Below are positions 35,252 to 47,944 of a stretch of DNA of 64,000 bases, piece by piece (the first letter of the stretch is position 1; each line of letters opens with the position of its first letter). The DNA is taken from contig OY744467.1 in assembly GCA_963556145.1 (NCBI GenBank), positions 4,154,001-4,218,000 on the forward strand, written 5' to 3'. The notes under the pieces were generated by a model, which was not told the DNA's origin, made no database searches, and saw only the letters and a list, made by a program, of their open reading frames with translations. The position numbers and the translations under genes were made by a program. Source of the DNA: Hygrocybe punicea (taxonomy: Eukaryota; Basidiomycota; Agaricomycetes; Agaricales; Hygrophoraceae).

Positions 35252-35623
35252 TAGTGTTGCCACGGCTATAGCTGATGTTTTTTGAAAAATTTTCCTTTTT
35301 AGGCTAGTAAAATTAGGCAAAATTATGAAAATATTTGAGGAGATGGGCCAAGCCAAAAGCTGGGGGGTCACTTAAGGGTGCTAAGAATTTGGTGCCCAAT
35401 CTTCAGAGTTATTCAACCATAGCTGTTGAGCCTAGCCAGCTACCATCCAACAGCTATCCCTGAAGAACCCTGAGAATTGAGCCCCAAATCCTTAGCACCC
35501 TTAAGTGACCCCTCAGCTTTTGGCTTCGCCCATCTCCTCAAATATTTTCATAATTTTGCCTAATTTTACTAGCCTAAAAAGGCAATTTTTCAAAAAACAT
35601 CGGCTATAGCCATGGCAACACTA
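35252..35623. mobile_element. hAT-type fold-back MITE, 372 bp
   Basis: The ends TAGTGTTGCCACGGCTATAG and (complement of right end) TAGTGTTGCCATGGCTATAG lead into arms of about 140 bp. The arms share GGCTAGTAAAATTAGGCAAA and CTTAAGGGTGCTAAG, with a short loop around 35430. 8-bp flanks are TGTGTCGG (35244-35251) and TGTGTTGG (35624-35631); the one difference is C/T at a CpG. No coding capacity. Length of duplication and TAG ends fit hAT. Confidence 0.8.
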
Positions 35624-35733
35624 TGTGTTGGTGGAGGATGAAAAATGATGGCATCACAAGGGGACAGCAGACGCACTTAGCTGATTGTGCAATGGAGAGA
35701 GGAACAGCAAGCAAAACATAAAATGAAAAGTAG

Positions 35734-36246
35734 CTAATAGAAGAGGATACTAACTCCATCGATGAGCTGGTTGTTGTATTGCTGATAGGCCTCGGTGCCA
35801 TCTCCTTGTCTCTGAAAATGTATGGCAGCCACACCCTTCGACCTTCCTGCACTGTTGCAGTGGTGTGTTATTGGGTCTGCATTGTTTGTAAGGTGTTTCA
35901 AGTGAGCGGTTGCCAGCTTCTGGGTCACCACCATCGCTGTCCTGGTTTCATATCCTTGCAGCCATATGTCATCACCAGCACTGTTGCCAAGCCGGCCCCC
36001 TGGTGGGCACCATGTTGATGACAATGATGTCATTGTCATTGATGTGCTACCCCATACCCGACCTTTAGGCAAACCACAGGTTAACCCGAATGTGCCTAGC
36101 CTTTTGTACAGCTGCATGTGATAAGATTCCAGATATGATATGAGATTGAAATTGGTGGGGGCACCATGACATCGAAAGTGCCCCCAATCTCTGATTGTGC
36201 CTGGATGACTAAGTGGCTCCCCAGGGAGCCAAATAGAATAAGCCAT
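35734..36246 (-). other. open frame, 170 codons, uncertain
   Basis: Minus-strand frame with a plausible protein-like stretch (KLATAHLKHLTNNADPITHH, then GDGTEAYQQYNNQLIDGV) and a possible donor (GTTAGTATCC) after it near 35755. No family recognised. It may be an exon of the same decayed locus as 33650-35050, now cut by the hAT-type MITE. The sequence is CpG-poor like the surrounding repeats. Confidence 0.3.
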
Positions 36247-37082
36247 ATATATATTAATATATAAACTACAAATATTAATTTAATTAATTACTGGGGGGCA
36301 GGAGGGGGGTGGAGAGAGAGATGGGAGGGACAGTGGGAGTGGGAGGGGGGACAGGGTGGTGGTAGGCACAGCCATGCCTGTCCTCATCATCCCCATCATC
36401 ATCATCATCCCCATCCTCATCCTTGTCATCCCCATTGTCCTTGTCCCCGTTGTCCTGGTCCCCATCCTTGTCCTCATCATCCTTGTACCTGTCGTCCTTG
36501 TCCCTGTCTTCCTCGTCATCCTTGTCCTCATCATTGCCATGGTGGTGGTGGTGGTGGTGGTGGTGGTGGCCATCCTCAGCCATGTCATCCATTGTTATCA
36601 TCCTCATCGTCCTCATCGGTGTGTGTGGTGTTGTTGGTGTGGGTGGCACATGGGTTGTTGGTGGTGTATTCAGAGATGCATGACCGCGTTTGTTGAGGTG
36701 TGACCAAGTGACCAAAAAAGTCACATGGTCCATGCACCCTTTGAATCCCCATATAAGGGGCTCAAAATCCCCTGTCAATTCCCTCAAAAAGATTATTTCG
36801 TGTTATTTAGTTAGTACCTACTTAGTAGTAGTGATAATAATAATAAAATTACAAAATAACATACCCACCAGCCACCCACCATACCTGCAGTGCTGGGTAT
36901 GGGTTAACTGCGGGTCTTATTTTATAACCCATACCCATACCCACAGAACCCGTGGGTCCAGACCCACATGGGTTTCAATATGCCTAGTGGTACACCTGCC
37001 TACCAGCCTAGTTGAGTCCCAATAGCCTCCCTTCTGACCTCCACTGACCATGAACATCCATAGCCAAGACAAGACCACAGTG
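36247..37082. repeat. microsatellite-rich intergenic stretch
   Basis: 36300-36360 is G/A-rich. 36370-36535 is built from CATC/CCTTGTC trinucleotide-like words. 36539-36570 is an uninterrupted run of about ten GGT units. Long frames here on both strands are products of these repeats. 36890-36985 holds ACCCATACCCATACCC and its complement GGGTATGGG in both orientations, resembling the subterminal part of the MITE at 23047. No gene seen. Confidence 0.7.
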
Positions 37083-37086
37083 GCGA

Positions 37087-37942
37087 TGTAGAGGGTCAAT
37101 GTCCCTCTGAGTCTGTATCCTCGATATATCACGAATCCGCTCGAACCCGATGTCTCTAGCAAATCCATGCTCGAACCCGATGCAACCCGACGTAACCCGA
37201 TGTGATGTGACCAACGTGACCCGACGTATGCTGCTTCGTCACAGCCACTTTTGGACCAAATCCGGCAGCCTCAGAAGCCCCAGAGTTCTAATTATAGGAG
37301 ATGGATCTCATCGGACTAAATCCCCGACTTCAGATTTACCTTATTTGTGCATCCCCTCGTCCTTTCGGAGATATGTAGGACTTTTTAGATCTTTTCCTTG
37401 CATATTTGTTTTTCCCTCCATTTTCCTGTCTTCGTTGCATTGCAACCCCCCTTTCCACATCTCCATTTCATCTTTTCTTTGTAGTTTCTATCGGCCAAAG
37501 TAGACATGTCCGAAAGTAGATTACTCACACATGTACTATAAAAACGGTCCGCAACGACCGTACAAAAAAAAAGAGATACCCTTAGTCCTTGTTTCCCTCA
37601 TAGTCAGAGTTCAAATGCTCGTCCTCGTAGACCCTTAGATTTTTATAGTTCCCTTCATCGTCCTTATCATTGTTCCTCTACTTGTTCATCGTTTCCAACC
37701 AGACCCGACATTGTCGGCATTGTCAGGTTCTTCGTTATTTATCCGTTTTCAGTCCATTCATCGCCGGATTCTTCGTTATTTGTCCAGTTTTACACGGTGG
37801 CATCATATTTTACTTCCATTTCCATTTCCTTTACTATTATCCCCGACACTGATTATCCACCGTCACTTTCATGCTGACACCCTCAGGGTAGGATCATCTT
37901 TCTTCTTTATTGTTCTGAAGCCACCCCAAACCCACATCCACA
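37087..37942 (+). repeat. 5' LTR
   Basis: Begins TGTAGAGGGTCAATGTCCCT and ends CCCACATCCACA. It is close to 41702-42579. Several differences are C/T or G/A at CpG (for example GTCAATGTCC versus GTCGACGTCC). The partner is 22 bp longer because of small insertions near 42227-42241 and 42332. Confidence 0.9.
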
Positions 37943-37944
37943 TC

Positions 37945-37963
37945 TGGAGCCCACCGCAAGGAG
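37945..37963 (+). other. primer-binding site
   Basis: TGGAGCCCACCGCAAGGAG, two nt inside the 5' LTR, same place and nearly the same sequence as in the LTR element at 10285-15127. Confidence 0.7.
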
Positions 37964-40900
37964 TATTTCAGTGTCAAGAAACATTCATTCCATAGCCCTT
38001 CATTTCCTTTTGTCATCTCGAAACAAGCCTTGCTGCAGCACTCTACACATCCAACATCCATTACCCGACTTCTTTACATTCGACACCCAATGCTTCGACA
38101 TCCAATCCCCAACTACCACACTATCATTTGGGTTTGATTCTCATATTATTTTCTCTTCTTTGACGATTACAATTGTTCAGCTTCACATACAACTTTGAAC
38201 CCGCTCTTGTGCGGCCAACCCAATGGCCATTGACCGCTTTAGGAAACTTGTACAGCCACAACCCGATACACCCTCATTTGTCGTCTCGACGTCTCGAACC
38301 TCGTCACATCCACCAACCACACTCGCTTATAGACCCCCAACACACTCGGAAACCCATGCCCCACCAATACCTGTCGAAAAACCGCACCCGGAAAGCTCCA
38401 AAACGGCCCCAGCAACTGCGACCAACAACAATGCCACTTGTGCGTCACTCACAAAACACAGACAAATGAAGCCACAAAGCAGAAGGAAAACACCCACCAT
38501 GCAATGGGTTTAGCCTGTGCACTCCTGGGTACACTCATCCTCGCCTTTCTGTGCAGAAAAACGCGTTCAAATGCGGTTCTCGACGCGTCCAACCGTATCT
38601 GCTCCCGTTTGACCCCCCGTTTCATGCCCAATCATCCCGTGCTCACATCTATGGACTCGCTCTTGCCCCTGGATACAAGCCCTGACACGCCATCCCCTCA
38701 TCCGAGCATGCACCCCCCAAAGAAAACTATGTCAGCATCCAGCAAACTCCGTTTCCAGTGCGTTCACCCCCGTTTCGTGCCCGATCACCCCGCGCTCATG
38801 TCTACGCCCTCGCTATCATCCCCAGACATGCACCGTTGCACGCACCCATTGCCTGAGCCCACGAAGTTACCAATAAACCACATCAGCGTCCCTTACGAGG
38901 CCGTGCGAGCAGCCCTGCTGCCTTCAAGCCCTCAACACCATACTACAGCTCCACAACGACAGTCGCGAGCCCTTACGAGTTGTCCTCGCCATTATCGAGC
39001 CCCCAACGCGTCACCACGTCATCCCTCCTCGTGCACCCGCCTATACGACCTCCCTGGCCGCTCACGCCTTCGTAGGACCCACCGGCAGCTTGTATCACAT
39101 CCCAGCACCCCACATTGCCCTCGCAAATCCATACAAGCTGTCCCAGTTATATTCGAGCCTCCAACACCATGCCACGTCACCAGCTTCGTGCCCCAGCCAA
39201 AGTCGACATCTCCTGCTGCTCACGCCCTTTGTTGAACTCCCCCGCAGCCTCGTGTGGCTTCCAAAAGTCCCCACAGCACCCTTCACGAGCTGTCCTCACC
39301 ATCCTCAACACCTCACATGTGTGCCACGTCAAACTCGCCTCACGCACTCGCTAACTCGACATCTCCAGCCTCGGCTCCCTTCGTTGAACCCACCGCTGCC
39401 TCATACCGGATCTCAGGGCCACACAACGCCCCTCGTAATGTCGTACAAGTCGTCCCCATCACGTTCACACCCCCAACGTCATGTCATGCAACCACGCCTC
39501 ATACCTGCATTCCCATACCCAGCACCAACAACCACCACGACCGTTAGTCTCTACACCCACATTCACGCCCCCGCACCTCTGTGGGACCCTTTCCCATCCC
39601 AAACAACTCCACCTCCATCTCTCGTCATCCAACGCAAGCGGCCACATCTCACCCCATCGACTCCCACTCTCAACCCCCACTTCCCAGTCGTCCCCATCCT
39701 CATCCACTCCCCTTCAACCACCTACACCCTCAACCAGCCCCACAATGCCCCTCAAGTCCATTCGCAAGCCCAAAATGAAGCCCCCGTTGAGTTGCACCCA
39801 CAAAACTGTGACCACCGTCCGCCCAAACCCGTTCCACAACCTGATAGACCATTGTCAAATCCCCACGCAACTATCTGCCACAAAAGCATCACGAAGACGC
39901 CACCTGTATCACCCCAATCCATCTCCCTGCCCACGCCATCCGCCCCCATCTCCAACATTGCCCTACACCATACCCCAGCCTCGATCACCTGTCACCCGCT
40001 CCCCCGGCCTCCAGCACCCTTGAACGACCTCAGGCAACCACGATCCACATCATGCAACACCACGTCCCTTCATATCCACCTCCGTTTCCCAACATCGCCC
40101 TATCCCGTACCGCCGACCTCGACCACCTGTTACCCGATTCCCTCGACAACCCGCAGCTTCGAACAACCCCACGCAACCATGATCCATGCCTTGCAACCAC
40201 GTTCCGTCTCATCCGCTCACGTCGTCCACCCCCGTCTCCCTACGTTGCCCTATGCCATACTGCCACACCCAACAACCTGTTTTCAACCTACCCGCTACAC
40301 CAGGTTCCGGATCCAGATCCACGACCTGCATCACAGCACCCGACTACGAACCTGGACGCGTTCCCAACGATTCCGTGGCATCCGCTTCCGGTTCCAGCTC
40401 AATTCGAGCATCTGGTTCTGGTTCCAGTTTCACAACCCATACCCGCCACCTTCGCACTCCTGTATCCGTGGAACCCGACCCTATGAAAACCCCATCACCA
40501 TCCATCGGCATAAGAATTATATACATAGATAGATTAAATAAATAAAAAGAAAGAAAAATGTCAGAGATAAAAGAAAGATAAAAGATGTACACTCATTCCC
40601 GACACACCTGGCACCCGCATAATCCACCCGACGTACCTGACACACCCGCTTATGAATCCGTCGCACCCAACAAACCCGCTTATGAACCTGACACATCCAC
40701 TTATGAACCCGCCCTACCCGCTCCCGCCCCAATGCACCATTACACTCGTTCCCCACGCACCTGACTCATCCACTCACCCACTGACATTGATCTCCACTCT
40801 CCGTGACCCACCTGTCCCGCCACCGTTTCGCCCCAGACACAACATTCACTGTCTCAGTTTCGAAACCCACCCGACCTTTATTTCTCAGCTCCATGGGGGG

Positions 40901-40979
40901 GAATGCTTCCCCACGGGTCCAAGCCGGTGCTGAACTGCTTAGTATGAGGCTGATTTCACATCCGTTGATTATCGCCCCC

Positions 40980-41105
40980 ATATTAGTATTGACATATCGA
41001 ACCTCCGCCACCATCTATCGAACCTCCACCATCGTCTATCGAACCTCCATTGTCATCCATCGAACCTCCGTTGTCATCATATCGTATCGAACCTCCGCTG
41101 TCATC
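40980..41105 (+). repeat. short tandem repeat inside LTR element
   Basis: Six variants of a unit built on ATCGAACCTCC plus a CATC/GTCATC spacer, about 15-24 bp each. Just upstream (40600-40720) a looser repeat of CCCGCTTATGAACC words occurs. Both lie in the non-coding-like interior. Confidence 0.75.
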
Positions 41106-41701
41106 ATATCATGTTTACCATCATCATCGTATCTCTATGCCCACGTCACCAAGCTTATCGTTTTATGCTTTCCGCAGCCTATGCCACCGTTTCCACCACC
41201 CGTTGACACAGCCACCGAAGCCACCGACCCTAACTCGACCCGACCACATCATTTTGTCATCCGCTGTCGTTTCCGCTTATGCCTTACTTGTTTCCACTCA
41301 TGCCCTCACCGTTTCCGTCACCCGCCCCCAATCCTATTTCAAGTTTGATTTTATTCCAACTTCATGTCTATTTGTCCCGTTTTTTGTAGTTTTCCGCCTT
41401 TTGTTTCATTTCCACTTAGTTATATTATCATTATATTTTCTTTTGCTTCAGTTCTATGTATATGTTTCATTTCCAGACACCGGCTTCACTCCTTTCATTC
41501 TCTACTCCCTGCTCTCAGCCTCCAACCATCCATTGAGTTCCGCTAGTCACCATCCGCTGTCCCCATTCGCGTCATCCATGTCCTGCCTCGTCCTGTCGAA
41601 CTCGATTCCACAACCGCCACGTCGGCCTTATCTCACACATCCAAGTTTCGAGTCCACGTAGTATTGACCAAGGATGGTCTTTATTTAAAGTACCCTGGAG
41701 A

Positions 41702-42579
41702 TGTAGAGGGTCGACGTCCCTCTGAGTCCATATCCTCGATATATCACGAATCTGCTCGAACCCGACGTCTCTAGCAAATCCACGCTCGATCCCGATGCAA
41801 CCCGACGTAACCCGACGTGATGTGACTGATGTGACCTGACGTATGCCGCTTCGTCACAGCCGCTTTTGGACCAAATCCGGCAGCCTCAGAAGCCCCGGAG
41901 TTCTAATTATAGGAGATGGATCTCATCGGACTAAATCCCCGACTTCAGATTTACCTTATTTGTGCATCCCCTCATCCTTTTGGAGATATGTAGGACTTTT
42001 TAGATCTTTTCCTTGCATATTTGTTTTTCCCTCCATTTTCCTGTCTTCGTTGCATTGCAACCCCCCTTTCCACATCTCCATTTCATCTTTTCTTTGTAGT
42101 TTCTATCGGCCGAAGTAGACATGTCCGAAAGTAGATTACTCACACATGTACTATAAAAACGGTCCGCAACGACCGTACAAAAAAAAAGAGATACCCTTAG
42201 TCCTTGTTTCCCTCATAGTCAGAGTCATTTTAATCATTTCAAATGCTTGTCCTCGTAGACCCTTAGATTTTTATAGTTCCCTTCATCGTCCTTATCATTG
42301 TTCCTCTACTTGTTCATCGTTTCCAACCAGACCCGCCATACCCGACATTGTCGGCATTGTCGGGTTCTTCGTTATTTATCCGTTTTCAGTCCATTCATCG
42401 CCGGATTCTTCGTTATTTGTCCAGTTTTACACGGTGGCATCATATTTTACTTCCATTTCCATTTCCTTTACTATTATCCCTGACACTGATTATCCACCAT
42501 CACTTTCATGCTGACACCCTCAGGTTAGGATCATCTTTCTTCTTTATTGTTCCGAAGCCACCCTGAACCCGCATCCACA
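41702..42579 (+). repeat. 3' LTR
   Basis: Direct repeat of 37087-37942, ending CCGCATCCACA, followed by the target repeat GCGA. It is preceded by GACCAAGGATGGTCTTTAT and a weak purine tract (CTGGAGA). Confidence 0.9.
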
Positions 42580-42583
42580 GCGA

Positions 42584-44065
42584 TGAGAACAACCTTGTGA
42601 ATGTGCACGACCACATCAATTGACATATGCATGGCATTCCCCATGAATAATGTCCCACCTATACCATGTCAAGAGCACCTGCCACACATGCCTACATGAA
42701 CAAATGTGAACACAATGGAATGGCAGGGTTAATAAGGCAGAATGCGCAGCAGGGGTGTGGTGTGCCCACGCCTGCTGCTATTGGTATGTTTTTTAGGTCT
42801 AAATACTACATGGTTCTCCCAGTGCCTCACCCCCAGTGCCACCAATTGCACCCTCACTAGCACCCTCGCTGGCAGCAGCAGCAGCAGTGACAACAGGAGC
42901 AGCTCAATGTCAACAACCATGATGATGATGGTGGAGTGGTTTTGCCTGAGTCATCATGTGACCAGGCCTCCACAGTTGGTCCTAGTTAGTAGCATTCTAG
43001 ATGTAGTAGTCAGTTTAGTTGATCCTGATCCAGTCGTTCCACCATTCCTGCATGAGCACCTGGGGAGGTCCCTTGGGACCTCTCCAACAGCGGCAATGAT
43101 GACACTCCATCAACAGCAACAGCATCAGGCCAGTGCTGGCCAACCAGCCTAGCAGCTAGTGTTGACAGCGATGGTGATGGCAAGATCAAGAACATTGATG
43201 ACAACAGTAAAGGCAACGACAATGTTGGTGTGATCAGATTCTGATGCTAAAGGTTGGTTCTCTTTTGGTAATACATACACATTGACACTGATGACTTCTT
43301 AACAGCCTAGCCAGCAACTCTGGAACATGTCAAATGGTCTCACCTCATAAGCATTTCTTAGTTACCTGCTTCATAGTTATGTAGGACTTTGCTTGTGCCC
43401 CCTTCAAAATATATATTGTACCCAAAAGCCCACAATGAAATAAAAAAGTGCAGGGTGCTTTCATGAAAGCTATGCTACTTCTTCATGCTTTTATTGTCTT
43501 AAAAAAGCTGGGCCAGCTTAAATTAGCAGACCAACCCCACTAATTTAAACTGGCCCACCTTTTGGCATTTCTTGCTTTTTGTGCTTAAAAAAGCTGAATA
43601 AGCACCCAAAAGCAGACATGTAAATCTTCTGATGGGCCACTTATCCAGCTCTTCTTGACCCCCTGCAGTCACCCACCAAGAAATGCACAAGTCTCAGGTA
43701 TACAATTGTGCTTTATTCATGTTACTGTAAATGGATATAAGTGTTGATCTTAATTATCTAAATCTAAAATCTAATGCCCAACAACAAACACATCTAACAA
43801 GCAAGGTTTCTGCCAATGCAGTCAGCATTTCATAAGTTTGAAACTCAGAGTCAAATGCCGTGCGGCAGCAGGCTTGTGCCACACTTGACTTTTTTCTCAG
43901 TTTCTGCATATTTATGAAAACAGCTGTAATTATTCTTTCCACTTTCTGAGAGGGTATTATTTATACTACAACTAAAACCACCAGAAATACCATCCTAAGT
44001 AGAATCATTACTGCGCCCTAGCATTATTCATTGGGCAGACATGGAACATGAGATGAGAGAAGTGA
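42584..44065. other. no gene recognised; repeat relics
   Basis: Short frames only. A CAG run lies at 42872-42887. 43520-43565 can form a hairpin (GGGCCAGCTTAAATTAG with CTAATTTAAACTGGCCC). 43795-43935 is a relic of the TA/CAGC family: it has GCAAGGTTTCTGCC on one side and ends TTTATGAAAACAGCTGTAATT, which is the family terminus in reverse. Confidence 0.5.
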
Positions 44066-44301
44066 CATCAGCAAAACAGCCATCAGCGATACAGTACATA
44101 GCAGACCTGTGCAGATGTCCATAGAGCATAGACTCATAGACTACTTCTTATACTATCCAGAGCTGTACAGCTCTATGTAGCTCTATGTAGCACTTGACAA
44201 TCTAAGCCATGTGTCTATGAGTGTCTATGAGTGTCTATAGCCTCTATGTTCACTTGCCATTTATCTATACATTCTACAGCAAAAAGGCTGTTTTGCTGAT
44301 G
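44066..44301. mobile_element. small MITE with 16-bp perfect TIRs
   Basis: Ends CATCAGCAAAACAGCC and its exact complement GGCTGTTTTGCTGATG. The inside is rich in CTATGAGTGTCTATG-like words and forms a loose inverted repeat. The ends match those of the nested element at 28926-30536. The flanking target duplication could not be resolved. Confidence 0.7.
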
Positions 44302-46799
44302 CGTGCATCCACAACATTTATGAGAATGTGTTCTGAAAATAACTGGCACAATTGACCGACAACCAATATTAGTCTAGCATTGAATATCACTTTTCACTTG
44401 TTTCATAGGTTAGTGAAGATCCGTCCTAAATTCCTGGCAGTTTTCAACTTGGCACTTCCCCATAGGCTTCAATCCCCGTACATAGTCTCGCGGCCCTGCA
44501 GATACTATCAGTCACCTGAACAACAGTACGATTTAGGTCAATATGTTTTCAGCGACCTGCGGTCAATCAGTACCTTGCGGTGCCACGTCAATAATAATAT
44601 TAATGTGATGGGAAGCAAATTAATTCTGAAATCAATAACGTCAGCATAGAGTGAGATTTACTAAACATCTGCACCGAGAAGCGATCCAAACATTGATTGA
44701 TCGAATATTCATGATTCAAAATGGCGGTCCTGACGCTAGGTAGCATGGGAACAGTTGAAGTGCACAAGTCGCTGACAGGAATGACTGAGCACACCCAAGG
44801 CCTGAGGGGCCTAGGTGCCTAACCTGACCCGAGCCCTGCGGTGAGGAAGATGATCGTCAGTGATAATCAAAAGGCATTTTCAAGAGGGCCGTCGAGTTGT
44901 CCTGCTTCAAAAGCAACGCCGTCAGGGAAAACCCCCGCTGAAAACTAATGGTGTGGTTATCATGGAATAAATTCTACATTGCCGCCTATGTTAGCCTTCT
45001 TTGCGGGTGGTAATCGCCACCTACCTTTCCCGCCATAGCAGGCACCACTGAACCACCGTCGAATATCTTGTAGGGCTTGATCCGTGATCTCCGAAACCTA
45101 TATCGGACGATAATGGATGAAGCGGCTTTTGCGAAGCGGCTTCGTCACCGTGCCAGAGGTCGCTGCCAGAGGTCGCATGAGATCTCTCTTCCCCGCTGAG
45201 TTGGAGAAGAATTCAATCAAATTGCGGGCCAGAATAGCGACGGCTTGTCCCCAAAAGGCAGGTTGTCCTCGGCGCTCGTGAGAGGATAACGTATTACATA
45301 CTGGCTCCGCGAACTCTTTCGTTTGAAGCCAGGCCGAAGAGTTCATTGACAAGGAACGGTTAAACAGTCCCGTAAGTAGTCCGACAAAGGCACGTTGTAA
45401 CCCCGTACCCCGGATATTGCCCTTGGGAATTGGTCAAGACTTTGACATGACGGCATGGAGTGATATGTACGAGTTATGCCGAGTGCCTGCCAGCACTGCC
45501 AGGCTACATACAGTTCATGAGATAGTTTGGCTGGTGCCGCAGCCATGGCTGAACGTTGAACAACGAAACTGCTCGGGTGAATATTGACTTTCGCAAGGTC
45601 GTACGAAGATCGGTCTATAAGTGTCACGGCTTTGCAGCAAAGCCGGTGGCCACAAACCAATACGACCACTGTCCCGGCGTCCACGAGGAGACCTTCGACA
45701 CAGGCACGTTGGAGTGAATCGTCATCAAATGATGACATTGACCATGACATTGCAGAACTCTGCTGAGCCTGAGGTGTTTGTTCCTAGCATCAGAAATAGC
45801 TAGTCTCGGACCCAGAATAAACCAAGACTCTCAGCGGGTACTGCCTTAACCAAAGTTTCACGATTGGATCATCTTTGACGCTGTTGACCTGTGGGTGAGC
45901 GCCGGCCATTTGATCATGATAGTGCAAGCCAAATTTGGCCAAAACCCTCCTGGTCATGAGGCCTTCCCTGGCAGTAGGCCTGCTTGTGAGGCCGAGGGCG
46001 GCAAGGTGGCCGATTCTGACCTCTCCTTTGTCACCGTAAGCACTTAAGTATTTCTATCTCCTTTCAGACACCATAAATATTTTTCGGTGTTACTTGATAT
46101 TTCCCAAGGCTTGGCAACCAGCAAGTTTTTCCCCAGCCATACAAGTGAGCCATTAATGTTTCCTAGGACGCCACGATGGCAAAAGACATTATTACCTAGT
46201 AGCCACGATCAAACACCCGAAGTTTCACCGCCAAAGCAAATGCTCAATGCTAACCTGTCCAAGCAGTCGCCGATAGTACTTGGTCCTGCGCAACCGCGAC
46301 TAGCACATTCCGAGGCCACACTCATATGAGGACTTCCCACCTGGTCGGTGTTGTCAAAACTTCGTGGCATTGCAGGGAGAAACATCGCCGGTCAAGTTCA
46401 ACTGTCGAGAATTGACAGTTGTGATTCTGTTCCTGAAGGCCTGATGTCTTGATCTGCCCTGCCCTGAATCCCAGGAGAGATCTGATTTCTGCAGATGCTT
46501 CCAAACTGAAAATGATTTATCAACCTTTCCTTTCGACAATCCAAGCTAGCTTCCTTCGGACAAATCTTCGGGGTTTATTGTGCTCACAGCCAACCAATGT
46601 CAGATAGAGTCATGCCATTCAGGCACCCGGTCCTGGACATTTTTCTCCTGTTTTTGCGACTAACTCAGGACGGTTTGGGCATTAAACAGAGTCACGTCAT
46701 TCAATTTTCCCTTCAATCTTCTCAATCCCTTGACCGTCGCAGAGCCACAGCCGATTGGGCGAATCGTCGCCTCGCTCCTCGTGACACTCAGCGCTCCTT
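44302..46799. other. unique-looking region without a confident gene
   Basis: Composition is more balanced than in the repeats. The longest frame is 45343-45750 on minus (135 codons, MSWSMSSFDDDSLQRACVEG), followed by a second minus frame at 45098-45352. No splice junction joins them convincingly and no motif is recognised, so they are reported here only as candidates. The last 300 bases are the likely promoter of the zinc-finger gene at 46800. Confidence 0.35.
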
Positions 46800-47716
46800 A
46801 TGAACCAAACCTTCAATAGCGTGATATATGATCTTTCGTCCGTACCCATGACCGATCGGCACAGTCCAATGTATCCTCCCAATCTCTATCCAGCAGTGCA
46901 GTGGAGTGGCACTAGCCAGCACCATTCTCCATATCCTTCGTCCACCGGAAATTTTGCCCCAATACCATTCACCTCTCCCCCATCCAACCACAACCACAAT
47001 GCTACCGCCCATACTACTGCTCCTTTTGCGACGGCAAATGTCCAGACCGGGACGTACACAAACGCATTTTATTCAGCTACCTCACCGTATTCATCTGTCG
47101 TATCCTCAACTTCTCCGCCTCAGCAACCCATCTATCCCTTGGTCAATCAAAACCTACCCCCGACACAACCAAGTAGACAGCTTCATACACACTCGCATTC
47201 GCATTCCCACTCTCATGCTCACCAGCCTCATTCACATCCACAATCACATTCCCTATCACACTCTCGACCTCGATCTCAATCCCACCCTTACCTGCCACCA
47301 CAATCTTCCAGCCATTCACCTGCCATGGCTCATCAAATACAATCATCTTCATATCCGACGCAATTGCCTTTTGCTCAGACAATCAGCATTCCGGCACAAT
47401 ATCCAGCGTCTCCGTCTCGTCCTTTCTCGTGCGATATGTGTGCATTATCCTTCAATCGAGCACATGACTTGAGCCGACACCGACAGACCCACACTGGGGA
47501 AAAACCGTTCCTGTGCAATGGAGGTTGCGGGAAATCGTTTACAAGGTTGGTACCGCTTGGTTGTCATGTTAGATTCGCAAGCCTGATGATTATTGCAAAG
47601 GCGTGACGCGCTCAAAAGGCATCAGGTCTGTCGAATTTACCCTAATTCTGATCAGTCGTGACTCATTATTTCAGCTGGTCAAACAATGTGGCAAAATTGA
47701 AGAGGCATGGCCATGA
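46800..47716 (+). CDS. C2H2 zinc-finger transcription factor, three exons, 270 aa
   Basis: Probable nuclear regulator. Exons 46800-47545, 47601-47625 and 47675-47716 join with GT-AG introns of 55 and 49 nt into 270 codons plus stop. The N-terminal 200 residues are Pro/Ser/His-rich with a striking His-Ser run (HTHSHSHSHSHAH, about residue 130). Finger one, at about 211-231, is CDMCALSFNRAHDLSRHRQTH. The linker TGEKPF follows, and finger two runs from about 239 to 262: CNGGCGKSFTR, then RDALKRHQLVKQC after splicing. Its last ligand is Cys (C2HC), common for the final finger in fungal factors. The tiny 25-nt exon supplies RRDALKRHQ, so splicing is essential for DNA binding. A second possible start is Met 17 (46848). 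It ends 228 bases before the convergent NAA50 stop. Confidence 0.85.
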
Positions 47717-47944
47717 CGTCGACATTATATTATAATCAATGTCGGTCTTGAAAGGCGGGATGGCTTTTCATAACTTTCCAGCCCATAGCCATCCAAGCCT
47801 GAATTTCCGTTTTGTTGTTCATCCATTGGGAGGGACAGGAGGGTGGCGTTAATTCTAATTATTTAATCTACGAATATTCACGAACTAAATCGATGAGCCT
47901 CGCACGGATTTTCCGAATCCGTCATTTCTGCTCAATTATCATTA

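Larger units (their letters stand above)
37087..42579 (+). mobile_element. LTR retrotransposon, 5.5 kb, no recognisable coding
   Basis: Direct repeats 37087-37942 (856 bp) and 41702-42579 (878 bp), TG...CA ends, flanked by perfect 4-bp repeats GCGA (37083-37086 and 42580-42583). The primer site TGGAGCCCACCGCAAGGAG lies two nt after the left LTR. Just before the right LTR it shares GACCARGGATGGTCTYTAT with the element at 10285-15127, and both LTRs start TGTAGAGG, so they are one family. The interior is C-rich and yields long Pro/His/Thr/Ser-rich frames on plus (the largest 39090-40532) with no Gag, protease, RT or integrase motif. It is therefore non-autonomous and probably mobilised by a partner. 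Confidence 0.9.

Noticed and set aside
36284..36787. Frames encoding His, Asp or Trp runs on both strands
   Set aside because: They are direct products of GGT and CATC/CTTGTC microsatellites.
38438..40532. Long Pro/His/Thr-rich plus-strand frames (265 and 480 codons) inside the LTR element
   Set aside because: They overlap each other in different frames, show no motif and follow from the very C-rich, stop-poor composition. They are not listed as genes.
40980..41105. CRISPR-like repeat pattern
   Set aside because: Units are short, imperfect and without unique spacers; the organism is a eukaryote.
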